Shown: positions 8,690 to 19,223 of the stretch, one piece after another
Layout of the letters: each line of letters begins with the position of its first letter
Numbering within the stretch: position 1 is the first letter of the stretch
DNA from: Pelagibacterales bacterium MED-G42
GTDB taxonomy: Bacteria; Pseudomonadota; Alphaproteobacteria; Pelagibacterales; Pelagibacteraceae
Reading direction: 5' to 3'
Length of the DNA stretch: 45,710 nucleotides
Assembly (NCBI GenBank): GCA_002457485.1
Contig: NTJL01000006.1
Span: forward strand, 1-45,710
Made by a program: the position numbers and the translations under genes
Notes under the pieces: model-generated
The model's database searches: none
What the model was told of the DNA's origin: nothing
What the model saw: the letters and a program-made list of their open reading frames with translations, nothing else

Positions 8690-11687
8690 TTATCCTCAAA
8701 TTTTCTTTGTCAAAAAAAACTGGATTAGAAACAGTCACATTAATTGTTTTATTTTCCATTGGAATATATAGTTTTTTTCCCAACATATCTTTTCCACCTT
8801 TAACTACTGCTAAGGCAATAGATTTGTTTAAATTTGGACTAAAATAACTTGAAGTAACATGTCCAAGCATTTGAATTGGATTTTGGTTTAATTCAGAAAC
8901 TATTTGAGCTCCTTCTTCTAGAACGATACTTGGGTCATCAGTTAATAACCCAATTAATTGTTTGCGATCCTCCCTCATAGTATCAGATCTATAAAGTGAT
9001 CGTTTACCTATAAAGTCATACTTCTTTTTACTAACTATCCAATCCATTTGAAGATCAACAGGAGTCATTGTTCCATCGGTATCTTGACCAACTATAATAA
9101 ATCCTTTTTCTGCTCTTAATAAATGCATTGTTTCAGTGCCATAAGGGGTAATATTAAATTCTTTTCCAGCTTCAATACATTTTTCCCATACAGACTTTCC
9201 ATAACTTGCTTGAACATTAATTTCATAACTAAGTTCACCAGTGAAACTAATTCTCATAATCCTACAGTTAATATTTCCAATTTTTGCCTCTTTAAACGAC
9301 ATGTGAGGAAAGTTTTCATCAGATAATTCAATATCAGGTACTATCTTATTTAATATCTTTTTACTATTTGGACCACATACACTAGCAGTAGCATAATGAT
9401 CAGTTACTGAAGTTAAATATACATCTAACTCTGGCCACTCTGTTTGTAAATAGTCTTCAAGTTTACCCAGAACATTAGCTGCACCACCTGTAGTAGTTGT
9501 CATAATATAATGATTTTCTCCTAATCTAGTTGTTACACCATCATCATAAACCATTCCGTCCTCGTTAAGCATTAAACCATATCTACAGTTACCAATAGCT
9601 AACTTTGACCAAGCATTAGTATAAACTCTATTTAAAAACTCTGAAGAGTCACTTCCTTGAATATCTATTTTACCAAGAGTGGAGGCATCTAATATTCCAG
9701 CACTCTCTCTCGCCGCTTTACTTTCTCTTTGGACGGCTTCATGCATAGTTTCTCCATTAACTGGGTAATACCAAGCTCTTTTCCATTGACCAACATTTTC
9801 AAATTCAGCTTTATGTTCAATATGCCAATCATTCATTGGTGTTCTTCTAAAAATATCAAAAAATTCACCAACATTTCTCCCAACAATTGTTCCAAAAGTT
9901 AAAGGAGTATAAGGTGGTCTAAATGTAGTTGTGCCAAGCTCTCCCATTTTAACATCTGCAGTATCAGCAATTATACCAAGTGCATGCATATTGCCAAGTT
10001 TACCTTGGTCAGTACCCATACCTGTTGTTGTATATCTTTTTACATGTTCAATTGATCTGAATCCTTCTCTTAAGGCTAACTTAATATCTTTTGCTGTAGC
10101 ATCATTTTGATAATCTACAAAAGGTTTAGTTTTTCCTATGGATTTATCAGATGGTAATAACCAAATATTTCTTTTGGATTTTTCACTATCACATTTAACA
10201 TCTATATTTTCAAAATCAGTTTTCTTAATTTCTAAGAAATCTTTTAAATTTAAATCAAGATTTTTTATAATTGAGTTAATCTTAAAATCACCACTACAAG
10301 AACCAACGCTAATTTGTTTAGAGGGATATTTGCTAGGTAAAAATACTTTATTATCTTCATCAAATCTTAATTTACCACCAGATTGAGTAAATAAGTGAAC
10401 AGCAGGTGTCCATCCACCAGCCATACCTAAACAGTCACAAGATATTTTGATCTTTTTACCAGTTACAGTCATACCATCTTTGGATAATTTCATTATTGAT
10501 ACATTGTTAAGCCTTTTGTATCCGTGTGTATCAACTATTGTATGTGACCAATGGATCTTAATTCCAGATGCTTCAAGAGATTTAACAGTTTTTGAGTCTG
10601 AATTTTCTCTTATATCAATTATTGCTTCAACTTTAATTCCTTTATTGTGTAAGCAAAGCGCACTCTCATAAGCACTATCATTATTAGTAAAAAAAACTAT
10701 TTTTTTACCACATGCAACACCATAAAAATCTGCATATTTCTTAACTGCTGAAGAAAGCATAATTCCTGGTCTATCATTATTATTAAAAATAAGAGGTCTT
10801 TCTAGTGCACCTGTTGCAAGAATTACTTTTTTTGCTCTTATTTTTAACAATCTTTGTCTAACTTTATTTTGCTTATCTTTTTTTTCCAAATGATCTGTTA
10901 AATTTTCTCTGGCTAATAAGTAATTATATCCATGATATGCTGCAACACTTGTTCTAACCTTCACTTCTAAATTTTTAAGATCTTTAAGTTCTTGAATTTG
11001 TTTTTTAAGCCATTCAGATGAACTTTGATTTTCAATTTTATTAAATTCCTCATTTTGAAAGAGAGTCGATCCTCCCAACTCGTTTTTTTCATCAACAAGT
11101 AAAGTTTTTAAATTATTTTTTGCTGCATTTTTAGCAGCTAAAATTCCAGAAATACCAGCACCAACAACTAAAACATCACAATGAACATATCTATGATCAT
11201 ATATGTCAGGGTCTTTTTTTTTTGGAGATTTACCTAAACCAGCTGAGTGTCGTATGAAATATTCATATTTTTCCCAAAAACTAGAAGGCCACATAAAAGT
11301 TTTATAATAAAATCCTGCTGGCAAAAATGGAGAGATTAAATTATTGATACCACCGATATCAAAATTTACATTTGGCCAACAATTTTGACTTGAGGCTTCT
11401 AAACCCTCATAAATCTCAATTTCTGTAGCTCTTACGTTGGGTTCGGTGGTGTCTGTATTCTCATTAACTTGGACAATTGCGTTTGGTTCTTCTGAACCAG
11501 AAGTCATTATTCCTCTTGGTCTATGATATTTAAAACTTCGTCCAACTAAGTGTACGTTATTTGCAAGCAGTGCAGAGGCTAGTGTATCTCCCCTAAATCC
11601 ATAATAAGTTTTACCGTTAAATTTAAATGAAATTCTATTTGTTTCATCAATAAATTCGCTAGATTTAACTCTAAAGTTTTCTGGCAT
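8682..11687 (-). CDS. soxA: Sarcosine oxidase alpha subunit
   Basis: 1001 aa; N-terminal FKYHRPRGIMTSGSEEPNAIV, NAD/FAD site CDVLVVGAGISGILAAKNAAK, C-terminal GcvT-like domain (VCGPNSKKIL, SFTGELSYEINV). Confidence 0.96.
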   Translation of the reverse strand: MPENFRVKSSEFIDETNRISFKFNGKTYYGFRGDTLASALLANNVHLVGRSFKYHRPRGIMTSGSEEPNAIVQVNENTDTTEPNVRATEIEIYEGLEASSQNCWPNVNFDIGGINNLISPFLPAGFYYKTFMWPSSFWEKYEYFIRHSAGLGKSPKKKDPDIYDHRYVHCDVLVVGAGISGILAAKNAAKNNLKTLLVDEKNELGGSTLFQNEEFNKIENQSSSEWLKKQIQELKDLKNLEVKVRTSVAAYHGYNYLLARENLTDHLEKKDKQNKVRQRLLKIRAKKVILATGALERPLIFNNNDRPGIMLSSAVKKYADFYGVACGKKIVFFTNNDSAYESALCLHNKGIKVEAIIDIRENSDSKTVKSLEASGIKIHWSHTIVDTHGYKRLNNVSIMKLSKDGMTVTGKKIKISCDCLGMAGGWTPAVHLFTQSGGKLRFDEDNKVFLPSKYPSKQISVGSCSGDFKINSIIKNLDLNLKDFLEIKKTDFENIDVKCDSEKSKRNIWLLPSDKSIGKTKPFVDYQNDATAKDIKLALREGFRSIEHVKRYTTTGMGTDQGKLGNMHALGIIADTADVKMGELGTTTFRPPYTPLTFGTIVGRNVGEFFDIFRRTPMNDWHIEHKAEFENVGQWKRAWYYPVNGETMHEAVQRESKAARESAGILDASTLGKIDIQGSDSSEFLNRVYTNAWSKLAIGNCRYGLMLNEDGMVYDDGVTTRLGENHYIMTTTTGGAANVLGKLEDYLQTEWPELDVYLTSVTDHYATASVCGPNSKKILNKIVPDIELSDENFPHMSFKEAKIGNINCRIMRISFTGELSYEINVQASYGKSVWEKCIEAGKEFNITPYGTETMHLLRAEKGFIIVGQDTDGTMTPVDLQMDWIVSKKKYDFIGKRSLYRSDTMREDRKQLIGLLTDDPSIVLEEGAQIVSELNQNPIQMLGHVTSSYFSPNLNKSIALAVVKGGKDMLGKKLYIPMENKTINVTVSNPVFFDKENLRINA

Positions 11688-11688
11688 A

Positions 11689-11964
11689 TTATTCTACAGG
11701 AGGTTTTTCACCCATCTTATAAATTAACTTAATTTCATCATTGGATGTATCTCTAACCATATTAAACCATTTTCTGCATCCATGAGCATGGTTCCATCTT
11801 TCAAATTGTACACCTTTAATATTTTTTCTCATGAACAAATATTCTGCCCATTCATCATCACTCAATTCAGTGGGCTGTTTTGGTCTTTCTATGTGAGCTT
11901 CTCCTCCAGCTTTAAATTCTTGCTGATCTCTTTCACCACAATATGGACAATTAATAATAAACAT
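11689..11964 (-). CDS. soxD: Sarcosine oxidase delta subunit
   Basis: INCPYCGERDQQEFKAGGEAHIERP...RWNHAHGCRKWFNMVRDT; located between soxB and soxA. Confidence 0.95.
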   Translation of the reverse strand: MFIINCPYCGERDQQEFKAGGEAHIERPKQPTELSDDEWAEYLFMRKNIKGVQFERWNHAHGCRKWFNMVRDTSNDEIKLIYKMGEKPPVE

Positions 11965-13217
11965 TAGTGTGCAACCGCAGCTGCACCATGTTCATCTACA
12001 AGATCACCACTTACAAATCTGTTCAAATTAAATGCAGCGTTAAGTTTATGAGGTTCATCATTTGCAATTGTATGTGCAAATAAATCTCCAGATCCTGGTG
12101 TAGCTTTAAAACCACCAGTACCCCAACCACAATTAAAGTATAATCCCTTGATTGCAGTTTTGCTTAAAATAGGACTAGCATCAGGACAAATATCAACAAT
12201 TCCACCCCATTGTCTTAACATTCTCATTCTACTAAAAATAGGATAAAGTTCTAGAATAGCATTTAAAGTTCCTTCAACAATTTGATGACTTCCTTTTTGT
12301 GAGTAAGAAACATAATCATCAGTTCCAGCACCTATTACTAATTCACCTTTGTCTGATTGACTTACATAAGCATGAACAGCATTTGACATTACAACTGTAT
12401 CAATTATTGGTTTAACAGGTTCTGAGACTAAAGCTTGTAATGGCTTGCTTTCAAGTGGTAATCTTAAACCAGCCATGTTGGCTATCACACTTGAGTGTCC
12501 TGCTGCAACTACACCAATTTTTTTTGTTTTAATAAATCCTTTTGTAGTTTCAATACCTTCAACACTATCTCCATTCCTTTTAATTCCTTTTACTTCACAG
12601 TTTTGAATTATATCAACACCCATTTCATCAGCACCTCTAGCATAACCCCAAGCAACAGCATCGTGTCGTGCTGTACCAGCTCTTCGTTGAAGTGTACCTC
12701 CTAAAACAGGATATCTAATATCAGGTGATGTATTTATTATTGGGCAAAATTTTTTTACTTCATCAGTATTTAAATACACTGCATCTATACCATTTAATCT
12801 ATTAGCATGAGTTCTTCTTTTCAAATCTCTAACATCTTGTAGGTTATGAGCAAGATTCATAACTCCTCTTTGACTAAACATTACATTGTAATTTAATTCT
12901 TGAGATAATCCTTCCCAGATTTTTAAAGCATGATCATAAAGCCCAGCACTAGCATCCCACAAATAATTTGATCTTATAATGGTTGTATTTCTTCCTGTAT
13001 TTCCTCCACCTATCCATCCTTTTTCTACAACAGCAATATTTTTCATATTATGTTTTTTTGCTAAATAATATGCAGTTGCTAAACCATGACCACCACCACC
13101 AACTATTACAACATCATATTCTTTTTTTGGCGTAGCATCTTTCCATGCCTTTTCCCAATTTTCGTGGTACGAAAATGCATTTTTAATAAGAGAAAATACT
13201 GAATACTTATTTTTCAT
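11964..13217 (-). CDS. soxB: Sarcosine oxidase beta subunit
   Basis: [55 protein letters not shown]...[17 protein letters not shown]. Confidence 0.96.
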   Translation of the reverse strand: MKNKYSVFSLIKNAFSYHENWEKAWKDATPKKEYDVVIVGGGGHGLATAYYLAKKHNMKNIAVVEKGWIGGGNTGRNTTIIRSNYLWDASAGLYDHALKIWEGLSQELNYNVMFSQRGVMNLAHNLQDVRDLKRRTHANRLNGIDAVYLNTDEVKKFCPIINTSPDIRYPVLGGTLQRRAGTARHDAVAWGYARGADEMGVDIIQNCEVKGIKRNGDSVEGIETTKGFIKTKKIGVVAAGHSSVIANMAGLRLPLESKPLQALVSEPVKPIIDTVVMSNAVHAYVSQSDKGELVIGAGTDDYVSYSQKGSHQIVEGTLNAILELYPIFSRMRMLRQWGGIVDICPDASPILSKTAIKGLYFNCGWGTGGFKATPGSGDLFAHTIANDEPHKLNAAFNLNRFVSGDLVDEHGAAAVAH

Positions 13218-13284
13218 AATTATCGAATAATTACTTTATAAATATTGAATTTTCAATACAATCACTTATTACACATTGTCTTAC

Positions 13285-13376
13285 GGAAGAGTGGGTGAGA
13301 GGCTGAAACCAGTCGTTTGCTAAATGACCGTGCGAGGAAACTTGTACCGAGGGTTCGAATCCCTCCTCTTCCGCCA
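13285..13376 (+). tRNA. tRNA-Ser (anticodon GCU)
   Basis: Acceptor arms GGAAGAG (13285-13291) and CTCTTCC (13366-13372), discriminator G, encoded CCA; anticodon stem GTCGT/ATGAC around loop TTGCTAA (GCT at 13319-13321); long variable arm; T-arm GAGGGTTCGAATCCCTC. Confidence 0.96.
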
Positions 13377-15584
13377 TTAAAATAGAGGCTGATCTTTGAA
13401 AAAATCCTTCATTAAGATGGGCTTTTTTTCTAACATATATCTATATACATTATAATTTTCCATGACTCTTTGAACATAATTTCTAGTTTCTCTAAATTTT
13501 ATTAATTCTATCCAATCAATATAATCAATTTGTTTTTTTTGAGGATTTTTGTTAATTTTTTTCCAATATTTCACTCTATTGGGACCAGCATTATATGCAG
13601 CAGTAGCAAATGGATAGGCTCCATCATATTGCAGTATTAAGCCAGCAATATAGTGAGATCCTAAGTTAATATTATATTCTGGATCAGTTGTTAATCTTGA
13701 TTTTGAATAAGGTAATTTTGCTTGTTTTGAAACTAGTTTTGCTGTGAAGGGCATTAATTGCATCAATCCTTTGGCACCGGCATGACTATTTGCACTAAGA
13801 TCAAACTCACTTTCTTGTCTGATTATAGATAGTATGAACGCACTTTCTGGTATCGTTCTTCCATTTATTTTTTTTGGTGTACTTATAATAGGATAATTAT
13901 ACGTATTATGGAATCTTTTTTGGTAAGAAGCAATTTTTGAAACTTGAATTGCAAAATCGTATCTTTCAATATTTGTAGCAAGTTCTGCAGCTAAAATTTC
14001 ACTACCTTTTTGAATATTATCATTAGCTAGGTGTCTTAAAATATGTTTTGTATATTTATCTTTTTTTAATTCATTTAAAAGATAACATAACTTTACAAGT
14101 TCTTTATTATAGAAAAGATATTTATATTTTTTATCAACTTCCATATCTTTTGGAAGTTCAAATTTACCATTAGGGTTTATTTTTAAAAATGCTAATTGAC
14201 CATAATATGTAGTTAAATAATTAGCAGCTTCCTGATACCATTTTTTTGATTGTTCATTATTCTTTAATTTTTCATATGATTTACCTAGCCAGTAAGCTCC
14301 TCTTGATGTGCTTATTGGATAACTCACATTGTTATAAAAATTTTGAAAGTGATTTTTTGCAGTTAATGGATCATTTAAAAAACTTAATGCTATCCAGCCA
14401 CTCATCCATTCTGCAGCTGCAAAATCAGCACCATTATTCAATGCATGATTGCTTGCAATTTTGTATGCAAGTTCATATTTTTTTTTATATATTAAAGATC
14501 TCGAAATTATTTCTCTTTCTATCCACCATTTATCAGGTCTTACTAAATATTCCTCAGTATTTTTTATACTTACTAATATTTCTACAGAAGAGTCTATACG
14601 TCCTCTTTTTCTTCTCCATTTTAATCGATCATAATTCAGTCCAGCATCATTTTTAAACTTTGATGGTACATTTTTAATAGCTTGATCAACTCCATAAGAT
14701 TTGCTCATTAATAATTGTCTTGCGTTGTATAAAAGTTCATAGTCTTTAGGTAAATATCTTATTAATCTTCGTAGATCCCAATATTTGTTATTCCATGCTA
14801 AATAATCTGCTCTTTTGATATAGTCATCAGCATTTAGATATTTCTTAAATTTCTTTCTATAAAAAATTAATTCACTTTTAGATAAATCTGCAGTAATCCA
14901 TCCTTCTTTAATAAGTTTTTTTCCTTTTGATAAATTCTCTTTTAAAATATGACTTTCTCCTAGGATCATATTTCCAAACCCACTAAGAGGCTCTTCTGTT
15001 CCAAACCAATCAATTATTTTTTTTGGTGATATTGTCTTTGTAGAAAGTTTATGTTCGGCAAGATATTTCAGTCTACCTATTCTTGGATAGTTAGTATTAT
15101 TATCTATAAAAGTCTTATAGTCATAAAATGACGCTGTATTACCAGTAGTCAATAGATGTCTATATTTAATAAAGTTATATATTGATTTATCTTTAGCTTT
15201 TTTAGCAATATTAATTGATGAAATCCATCTTCCTTTTTCCATCTCAGAAATGGCCTTTTTTGCTAAACTATAATCTTTTTTACTATAGTATTTAGATATT
15301 TTTATATTTTCAGCTTTTTTTGCACCAACTATGGTTGGTTTTTTTTTAGGTATAAGAAAATTAAATGTTTTATTTATTTTTACTATTGATTTTTCTTTAA
15401 CTTGCTTTTTATTTGGCTTTTTTAACGGTTTTAAAATATTAATTGATAGTTTTTTTTCTATCTCTATTTTGCTCAGTGCAGGTTTTTTAAGAGGTATAAT
15501 AGTCGCATTTTCAGCTAGAACATTATTGAAATAAGAAAATATTAATGAAGCAAAAGTTGTAATTATAATTATTTTTTTAAACAT
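13377..15584 (-). CDS. slt: Soluble lytic murein transglycosylase (Slt70-like)
   Basis: C-terminal SLT domain: PESAFILSIIRQESEFDLSANSHAGAKGLMQLMPFTAK...YNINLGSHYIAGLILQYDGAYPFATAAYNAGPNRVKYW. Confidence 0.92.
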   Translation of the reverse strand: MFKKIIIITTFASLIFSYFNNVLAENATIIPLKKPALSKIEIEKKLSINILKPLKKPNKKQVKEKSIVKINKTFNFLIPKKKPTIVGAKKAENIKISKYYSKKDYSLAKKAISEMEKGRWISSINIAKKAKDKSIYNFIKYRHLLTTGNTASFYDYKTFIDNNTNYPRIGRLKYLAEHKLSTKTISPKKIIDWFGTEEPLSGFGNMILGESHILKENLSKGKKLIKEGWITADLSKSELIFYRKKFKKYLNADDYIKRADYLAWNNKYWDLRRLIRYLPKDYELLYNARQLLMSKSYGVDQAIKNVPSKFKNDAGLNYDRLKWRRKRGRIDSSVEILVSIKNTEEYLVRPDKWWIEREIISRSLIYKKKYELAYKIASNHALNNGADFAAAEWMSGWIALSFLNDPLTAKNHFQNFYNNVSYPISTSRGAYWLGKSYEKLKNNEQSKKWYQEAANYLTTYYGQLAFLKINPNGKFELPKDMEVDKKYKYLFYNKELVKLCYLLNELKKDKYTKHILRHLANDNIQKGSEILAAELATNIERYDFAIQVSKIASYQKRFHNTYNYPIISTPKKINGRTIPESAFILSIIRQESEFDLSANSHAGAKGLMQLMPFTAKLVSKQAKLPYSKSRLTTDPEYNINLGSHYIAGLILQYDGAYPFATAAYNAGPNRVKYWKKINKNPQKKQIDYIDWIELIKFRETRNYVQRVMENYNVYRYMLEKKPILMKDFFKDQPLF

Positions 15585-15627
15585 AATCTTTTAGTATATG
15601 AATCTTTAAACTATGTTATAAGTATTT

Positions 15628-16509
15628 ATGTTCAAAGGTTCAAATGTTGCTTTAATCACTCCATTTAAGAATAATAAGCTTGATGAGGAGTCATATATAA
15701 AATTAATTAATTTTCATCTAGAAAATGGAACCAATGGTTTGGTTCCTGCTGGTACAACTGGTGAATCTCCAACTTTAAGTCATGAAGAGCATCAAAGAGT
15801 GATTGATTTATGTATTAGAGAAAGTAATGGAAAAATACCTGTTATAGCTGGAACGGGATCGAACTCTACTGAAGAGGCAATTTCTCTAACTTCTCATGCT
15901 GAAAAAGCAGGCGCAGATGGTGCTTTAGTTGTTACTCCTTATTATAATAAACCAACCCAGGAAGGATTATATCAACATTATAAAGCAATAAACGACAATG
16001 TGGGTATACCAATTATAATTTATAATATACCTAGTAGATGTGTAATTGATATGTCCGTTGATACAATGGCAAGATTATTTGAACTTAAAAATATTGCTGG
16101 TGTTAAAGATGCAACAGGGGATTTAAATAGGCTTGATGAAACTATCAATAAATTGGGATCAGAATTTATTCAGCTAACAGGTGAAGACGGTTTGGCATTA
16201 AAATTTAACAAAAGAGGGGGAGTTGGAATTATTTCGGTTACTGCAAATATAGCACCCAAGTTATGCTCAGAAATGCAAAAATTTTCTAAATCCAATGCGG
16301 ATAATGAAGTTAAAGAAGCTGATAGAATTGATCAAATGTTGCAACCAGTTCATAAATCTTTGTTTATTGAAAGTAATCCTGCTCCAGCAAAATATGCTGC
16401 TAAACTTCTAGGATTATGTGATGATGAAATAAGGTTACCTTTAGTTAAAATTAAAAAAGAAACAGAAGTAGAAGTCAAAAAAGCTCTAAGTTTTGCAAAA
16501 TTAATTTAA
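15628..16509 (+). CDS. dapA: 4-hydroxy-tetrahydrodipicolinate synthase
   Basis: [68 protein letters not shown]. Confidence 0.97.
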   Translation: MFKGSNVALITPFKNNKLDEESYIKLINFHLENGTNGLVPAGTTGESPTLSHEEHQRVIDLCIRESNGKIPVIAGTGSNSTEEAISLTSHAEKAGADGALVVTPYYNKPTQEGLYQHYKAINDNVGIPIIIYNIPSRCVIDMSVDTMARLFELKNIAGVKDATGDLNRLDETINKLGSEFIQLTGEDGLALKFNKRGGVGIISVTANIAPKLCSEMQKFSKSNADNEVKEADRIDQMLQPVHKSLFIESNPAPAKYAAKLLGLCDDEIRLPLVKIKKETEVEVKKALSFAKLI

Positions 16510-16979
16510 TGAAATCTAAAACCAACTCTGGTTTGAAAATTATAGCATTAAATAGAAAAGCAACTTTTAATTACTTTTTTGAGGATTTGTTAGAAGCAGG
16601 TATAGTATTAAAAGGGTCAGAAATAAAATCTATTAGAGATGGAAAAGTAAATATAGCAGACTCATATGCTATTGAAAAAAATGGTGAACTAATTTTGATT
16701 AATTCTCATATCGCCTCATATAGACAAGCAAGTTACTCAAATCATAACCCTACTGATGAAAGAAAGCTTTTATTAAATAAGAAAGAAATTAACAAGCTTA
16801 TTGGAAAAATGCAAAGAGATGGTTTTACTATTGTTCCTACTAAAATGTATTTTAAAAAAGGCAAGGCAAAAATAGAACTAGCTGTTGCAAAAGGAAAAAA
16901 ACAATTTGATAAAAGAGCAACTAAGAAAAATAGAGATTGGAACCGTGATAAAGCCAGGTATATTAGAAAGTCAAGCTAG
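16509..16979 (+). CDS. smpB: SsrA-binding protein SmpB
   Basis: [41 protein letters not shown]...[24 protein letters not shown]. Confidence 0.97.
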   Translation: MKSKTNSGLKIIALNRKATFNYFFEDLLEAGIVLKGSEIKSIRDGKVNIADSYAIEKNGELILINSHIASYRQASYSNHNPTDERKLLLNKKEINKLIGKMQRDGFTIVPTKMYFKKGKAKIELAVAKGKKQFDKRATKKNRDWNRDKARYIRKSS

Positions 16980-17457
16980 TCATATTTATATAGCTATTGG
17001 TTCAAATTTAGGAAATAGAAAATTAAATATAGAAAAAGCAAAATTTTTTTTAACTGAAAATGGTGTAAAATCTATTAATATATCTAAATATTATGAAACT
17101 CCATCTTGGCCAAATCCTAGTAAACCAAAATTTTTAAATATAGTTTTAAAAACAAAATGTTACTTAAAACCTGTCGAATTACTAAAAATTTGCAAATCAA
17201 TAGAAGTTAAATTAGGAAGAAAAAAAGACATAAAAAATTCTCCTCGTGTATGTGATATAGATATTATTGATTATAAGGGATTAATTTTTAAAACTGGATT
17301 AATTTTACCTCATAAATCAATGTATTGTAGAAATTTTGTATTATTTCCCTTATTTGAAATTGAAAAACAATGGTTTCATCCGATTTTTAATACCAATATA
17401 AAAAAATTGATATTTTCACTACCAAATAAAGATATTAGATCTATTAAACAAATTTGA
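16945..17457 (+). CDS. folK: 2-amino-4-hydroxy-6-hydroxymethyldihydropteridine pyrophosphokinase (start uncertain: GTG at 16945 proposed; ORF track gives 16885)
   Basis: [20 protein letters not shown]...[23 protein letters not shown]...[19 protein letters not shown]...[19 protein letters not shown]. Confidence 0.9.
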   Translation: MIKPGILESQASHIYIAIGSNLGNRKLNIEKAKFFLTENGVKSINISKYYETPSWPNPSKPKFLNIVLKTKCYLKPVELLKICKSIEVKLGRKKDIKNSPRVCDIDIIDYKGLIFKTGLILPHKSMYCRNFVLFPLFEIEKQWFHPIFNTNIKKLIFSLPNKDIRSIKQI

Positions 17458-17477
17458 ATTAATGTTATAATATCTAT

Positions 17478-19223
17478 ATGCTTAATTCTGATGAACTAAT
17501 CAATAAAATTAAAAACTATAATAAGTTTTTAAATCCAGAAAAATTAGACAAGGCTTATAACTTTGCTGTAAGAGCTCACCAAAATCAAAAAAGAGCATCA
17601 GGAGATCCTTATTCAGTTCACCCCATAGAAGTTGCTAATATATTAACCGAATTAAAACTAGATAGTGCCACTATAACAACAGGTTTGCTTCATGATACTA
17701 TTGAAGATACATTTGCAACTTACGATACAATAAAAAAAGAGTTTGGTGATGAGGTAGCAGATTTAGTAGAGGGAGTTACGAAAATATCTGTATTCGAAAA
17801 TGCAGCTAGTTCGAATTCAAAAGTAGAAAACTTCAGAAAATTAATTTTAGCAACCTCAAAAGATATTAGAGTATTATTAGTTAAAATTGCAGATCGCCTT
17901 CATAATATGAGAACTATTAAAGCCATATCTAATGCTGATAAGAGAAAAAGAATAGCACAAGAAACAATGGAAATTTATGCACCTTTAGCGGATAGAATGG
18001 GCATGCATATAATTAGAGATGAACTTGAAGATCTATCTTTTGAAATTTTGAATAGTAAGGGAAGAGAACTTATTAAAAAAAGATTAGACGAAATAAAATT
18101 AGATAAGAAAAATATATTTGAAGAATTATCTTTTGAATTGAGTGAGATTTTAAATGATAATCATATAAATGCTGAAATTTATGGAAGAGAAAAAACTCCT
18201 TTTTCAATTTGGAGAAAAGTTCAAAAGAAAAGAGTTTCTTTAGAACAAATTACAGACATTATTGGATTTAGAATTATTTTAAAAACTGTAGATGATTGTT
18301 ACAAAACTTTAGGAATTTTTCATAAAAAATGGAACTGTATACCTGGAAAATTTAAAGACTACATATCTTCTCCAAAAATAAATGGATATAAGTCGATACA
18401 TACATCTGTCATTGGATCAAACAAAAAACCTATAGAAATTCAAATTAGATCAAACGAAATGCATGAATTTGCAGAAAGAGGTGTTGCTTCTCATTGGAAA
18501 TATAAATCATCCGAAAAATTCAATTCATTAAGTTGGAAAGAGTATGATTGGTTAAAGGATTTAGTGGAAATTATTGAAAAAAATGAGAATCCGGAACATT
18601 CTTACGAATATACTAAATTGCAAATGTTTCAGGAAAATGTGTTTTGTTTTACTCCAAAAGGTTCTGTAATCAAATTACCCAAAGATGCTACTCCAATTGA
18701 TTTTGCATATGCCGTTCATACAAAAATTGGAAATTCTGCTGTTGGATGTGAAATTAATGGTAATAAAAGTGAACTTCAAGATATTTTAAGAAATGGAGAT
18801 AGAGTAAATATACTAACCTCTAAAAATCATTCACCTTCACTTCACTGGATACCAATAACAAAAACAGGAAAAGCTAGAGCTGCTATTAGACGATACTGGC
18901 ATGACAAAGGTGAGAAAAAAGAGGAAAAAACAAAAAAATATAATACGACACTTTGGTTGTCTTTACCTGACCAACCTGGTCAACTTGGTGAGATCAGCTC
19001 ATTAATTGGAAGCCACAAGCTAAATATCTCAAATCTTGAAATGGTCGGTAAAAATCCAAGTTATATAAATTTTAAATTTAGACTAATCATAACTAACTTA
19101 AAAAACTTTACAAATTTTATTGCAGAGCTCAAACAAAAAGGTATAAAATTTAAGATAATTAGACACGAAGATAAAAGAAATGCTTTCACACAAAAAATCT
19201 TTAAATATTTTAAAAAAGACTAA
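17478..19223 (+). CDS. spoT: Bifunctional (p)ppGpp synthetase/hydrolase (RelA/SpoT homologue, shortened)
   Basis: HD domain VHPIEVANILTELKL...TTGLLHDTIEDT; synthetase GFRIILKTVDDCYKTLGIFH...KDYISSPKINGYKSIHTSV; TGS domain TPKGSVIKLPKDATPIDFAYAVHTKIG; C-terminal ACT-like segment. Confidence 0.94.
   Translation: MLNSDELINKIKNYNKFLNPEKLDKAYNFAVRAHQNQKRASGDPYSVHPIEVANILTELKLDSATITTGLLHDTIEDTFATYDTIKKEFGDEVADLVEGVTKISVFENAASSNSKVENFRKLILATSKDIRVLLVKIADRLHNMRTIKAISNADKRKRIAQETMEIYAPLADRMGMHIIRDELEDLSFEILNSKGRELIKKRLDEIKLDKKNIFEELSFELSEILNDNHINAEIYGREKTPFSIWRKVQKKRVSLEQITDIIGFRIILKTVDDCYKTLGIFHKKWNCIPGKFKDYISSPKINGYKSIHTSVIGSNKKPIEIQIRSNEMHEFAERGVASHWKYKSSEKFNSLSWKEYDWLKDLVEIIEKNENPEHSYEYTKLQMFQENVFCFTPKGSVIKLPKDATPIDFAYAVHTKIGNSAVGCEINGNKSELQDILRNGDRVNILTSKNHSPSLHWIPITKTGKARAAIRRYWHDKGEKKEEKTKKYNTTLWLSLPDQPGQLGEISSLIGSHKLNISNLEMVGKNPSYINFKFRLIITNLKNFTNFIAELKQKGIKFKIIRHEDKRNAFTQKIFKYFKKD

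Noticed and set aside
9123-10671. Plus-strand ORFs (67, 82 and 74 aa) inside soxA
   Set aside because: Antisense shadows of a strong 1001-aa gene; no start context or family features.
14246-14656. 136-aa plus-strand ORF (and 61-aa ORF 14449-14634) inside slt
   Set aside because: Antisense to a well-supported slt gene; low-complexity hydrophobic translation with no recognizable domain.
16885-16944. N-terminal extension of folK overlapping smpB
   Set aside because: FolK homology starts at IYIAIGSN; a GTG at 16945 is a more economical start, though not proven.
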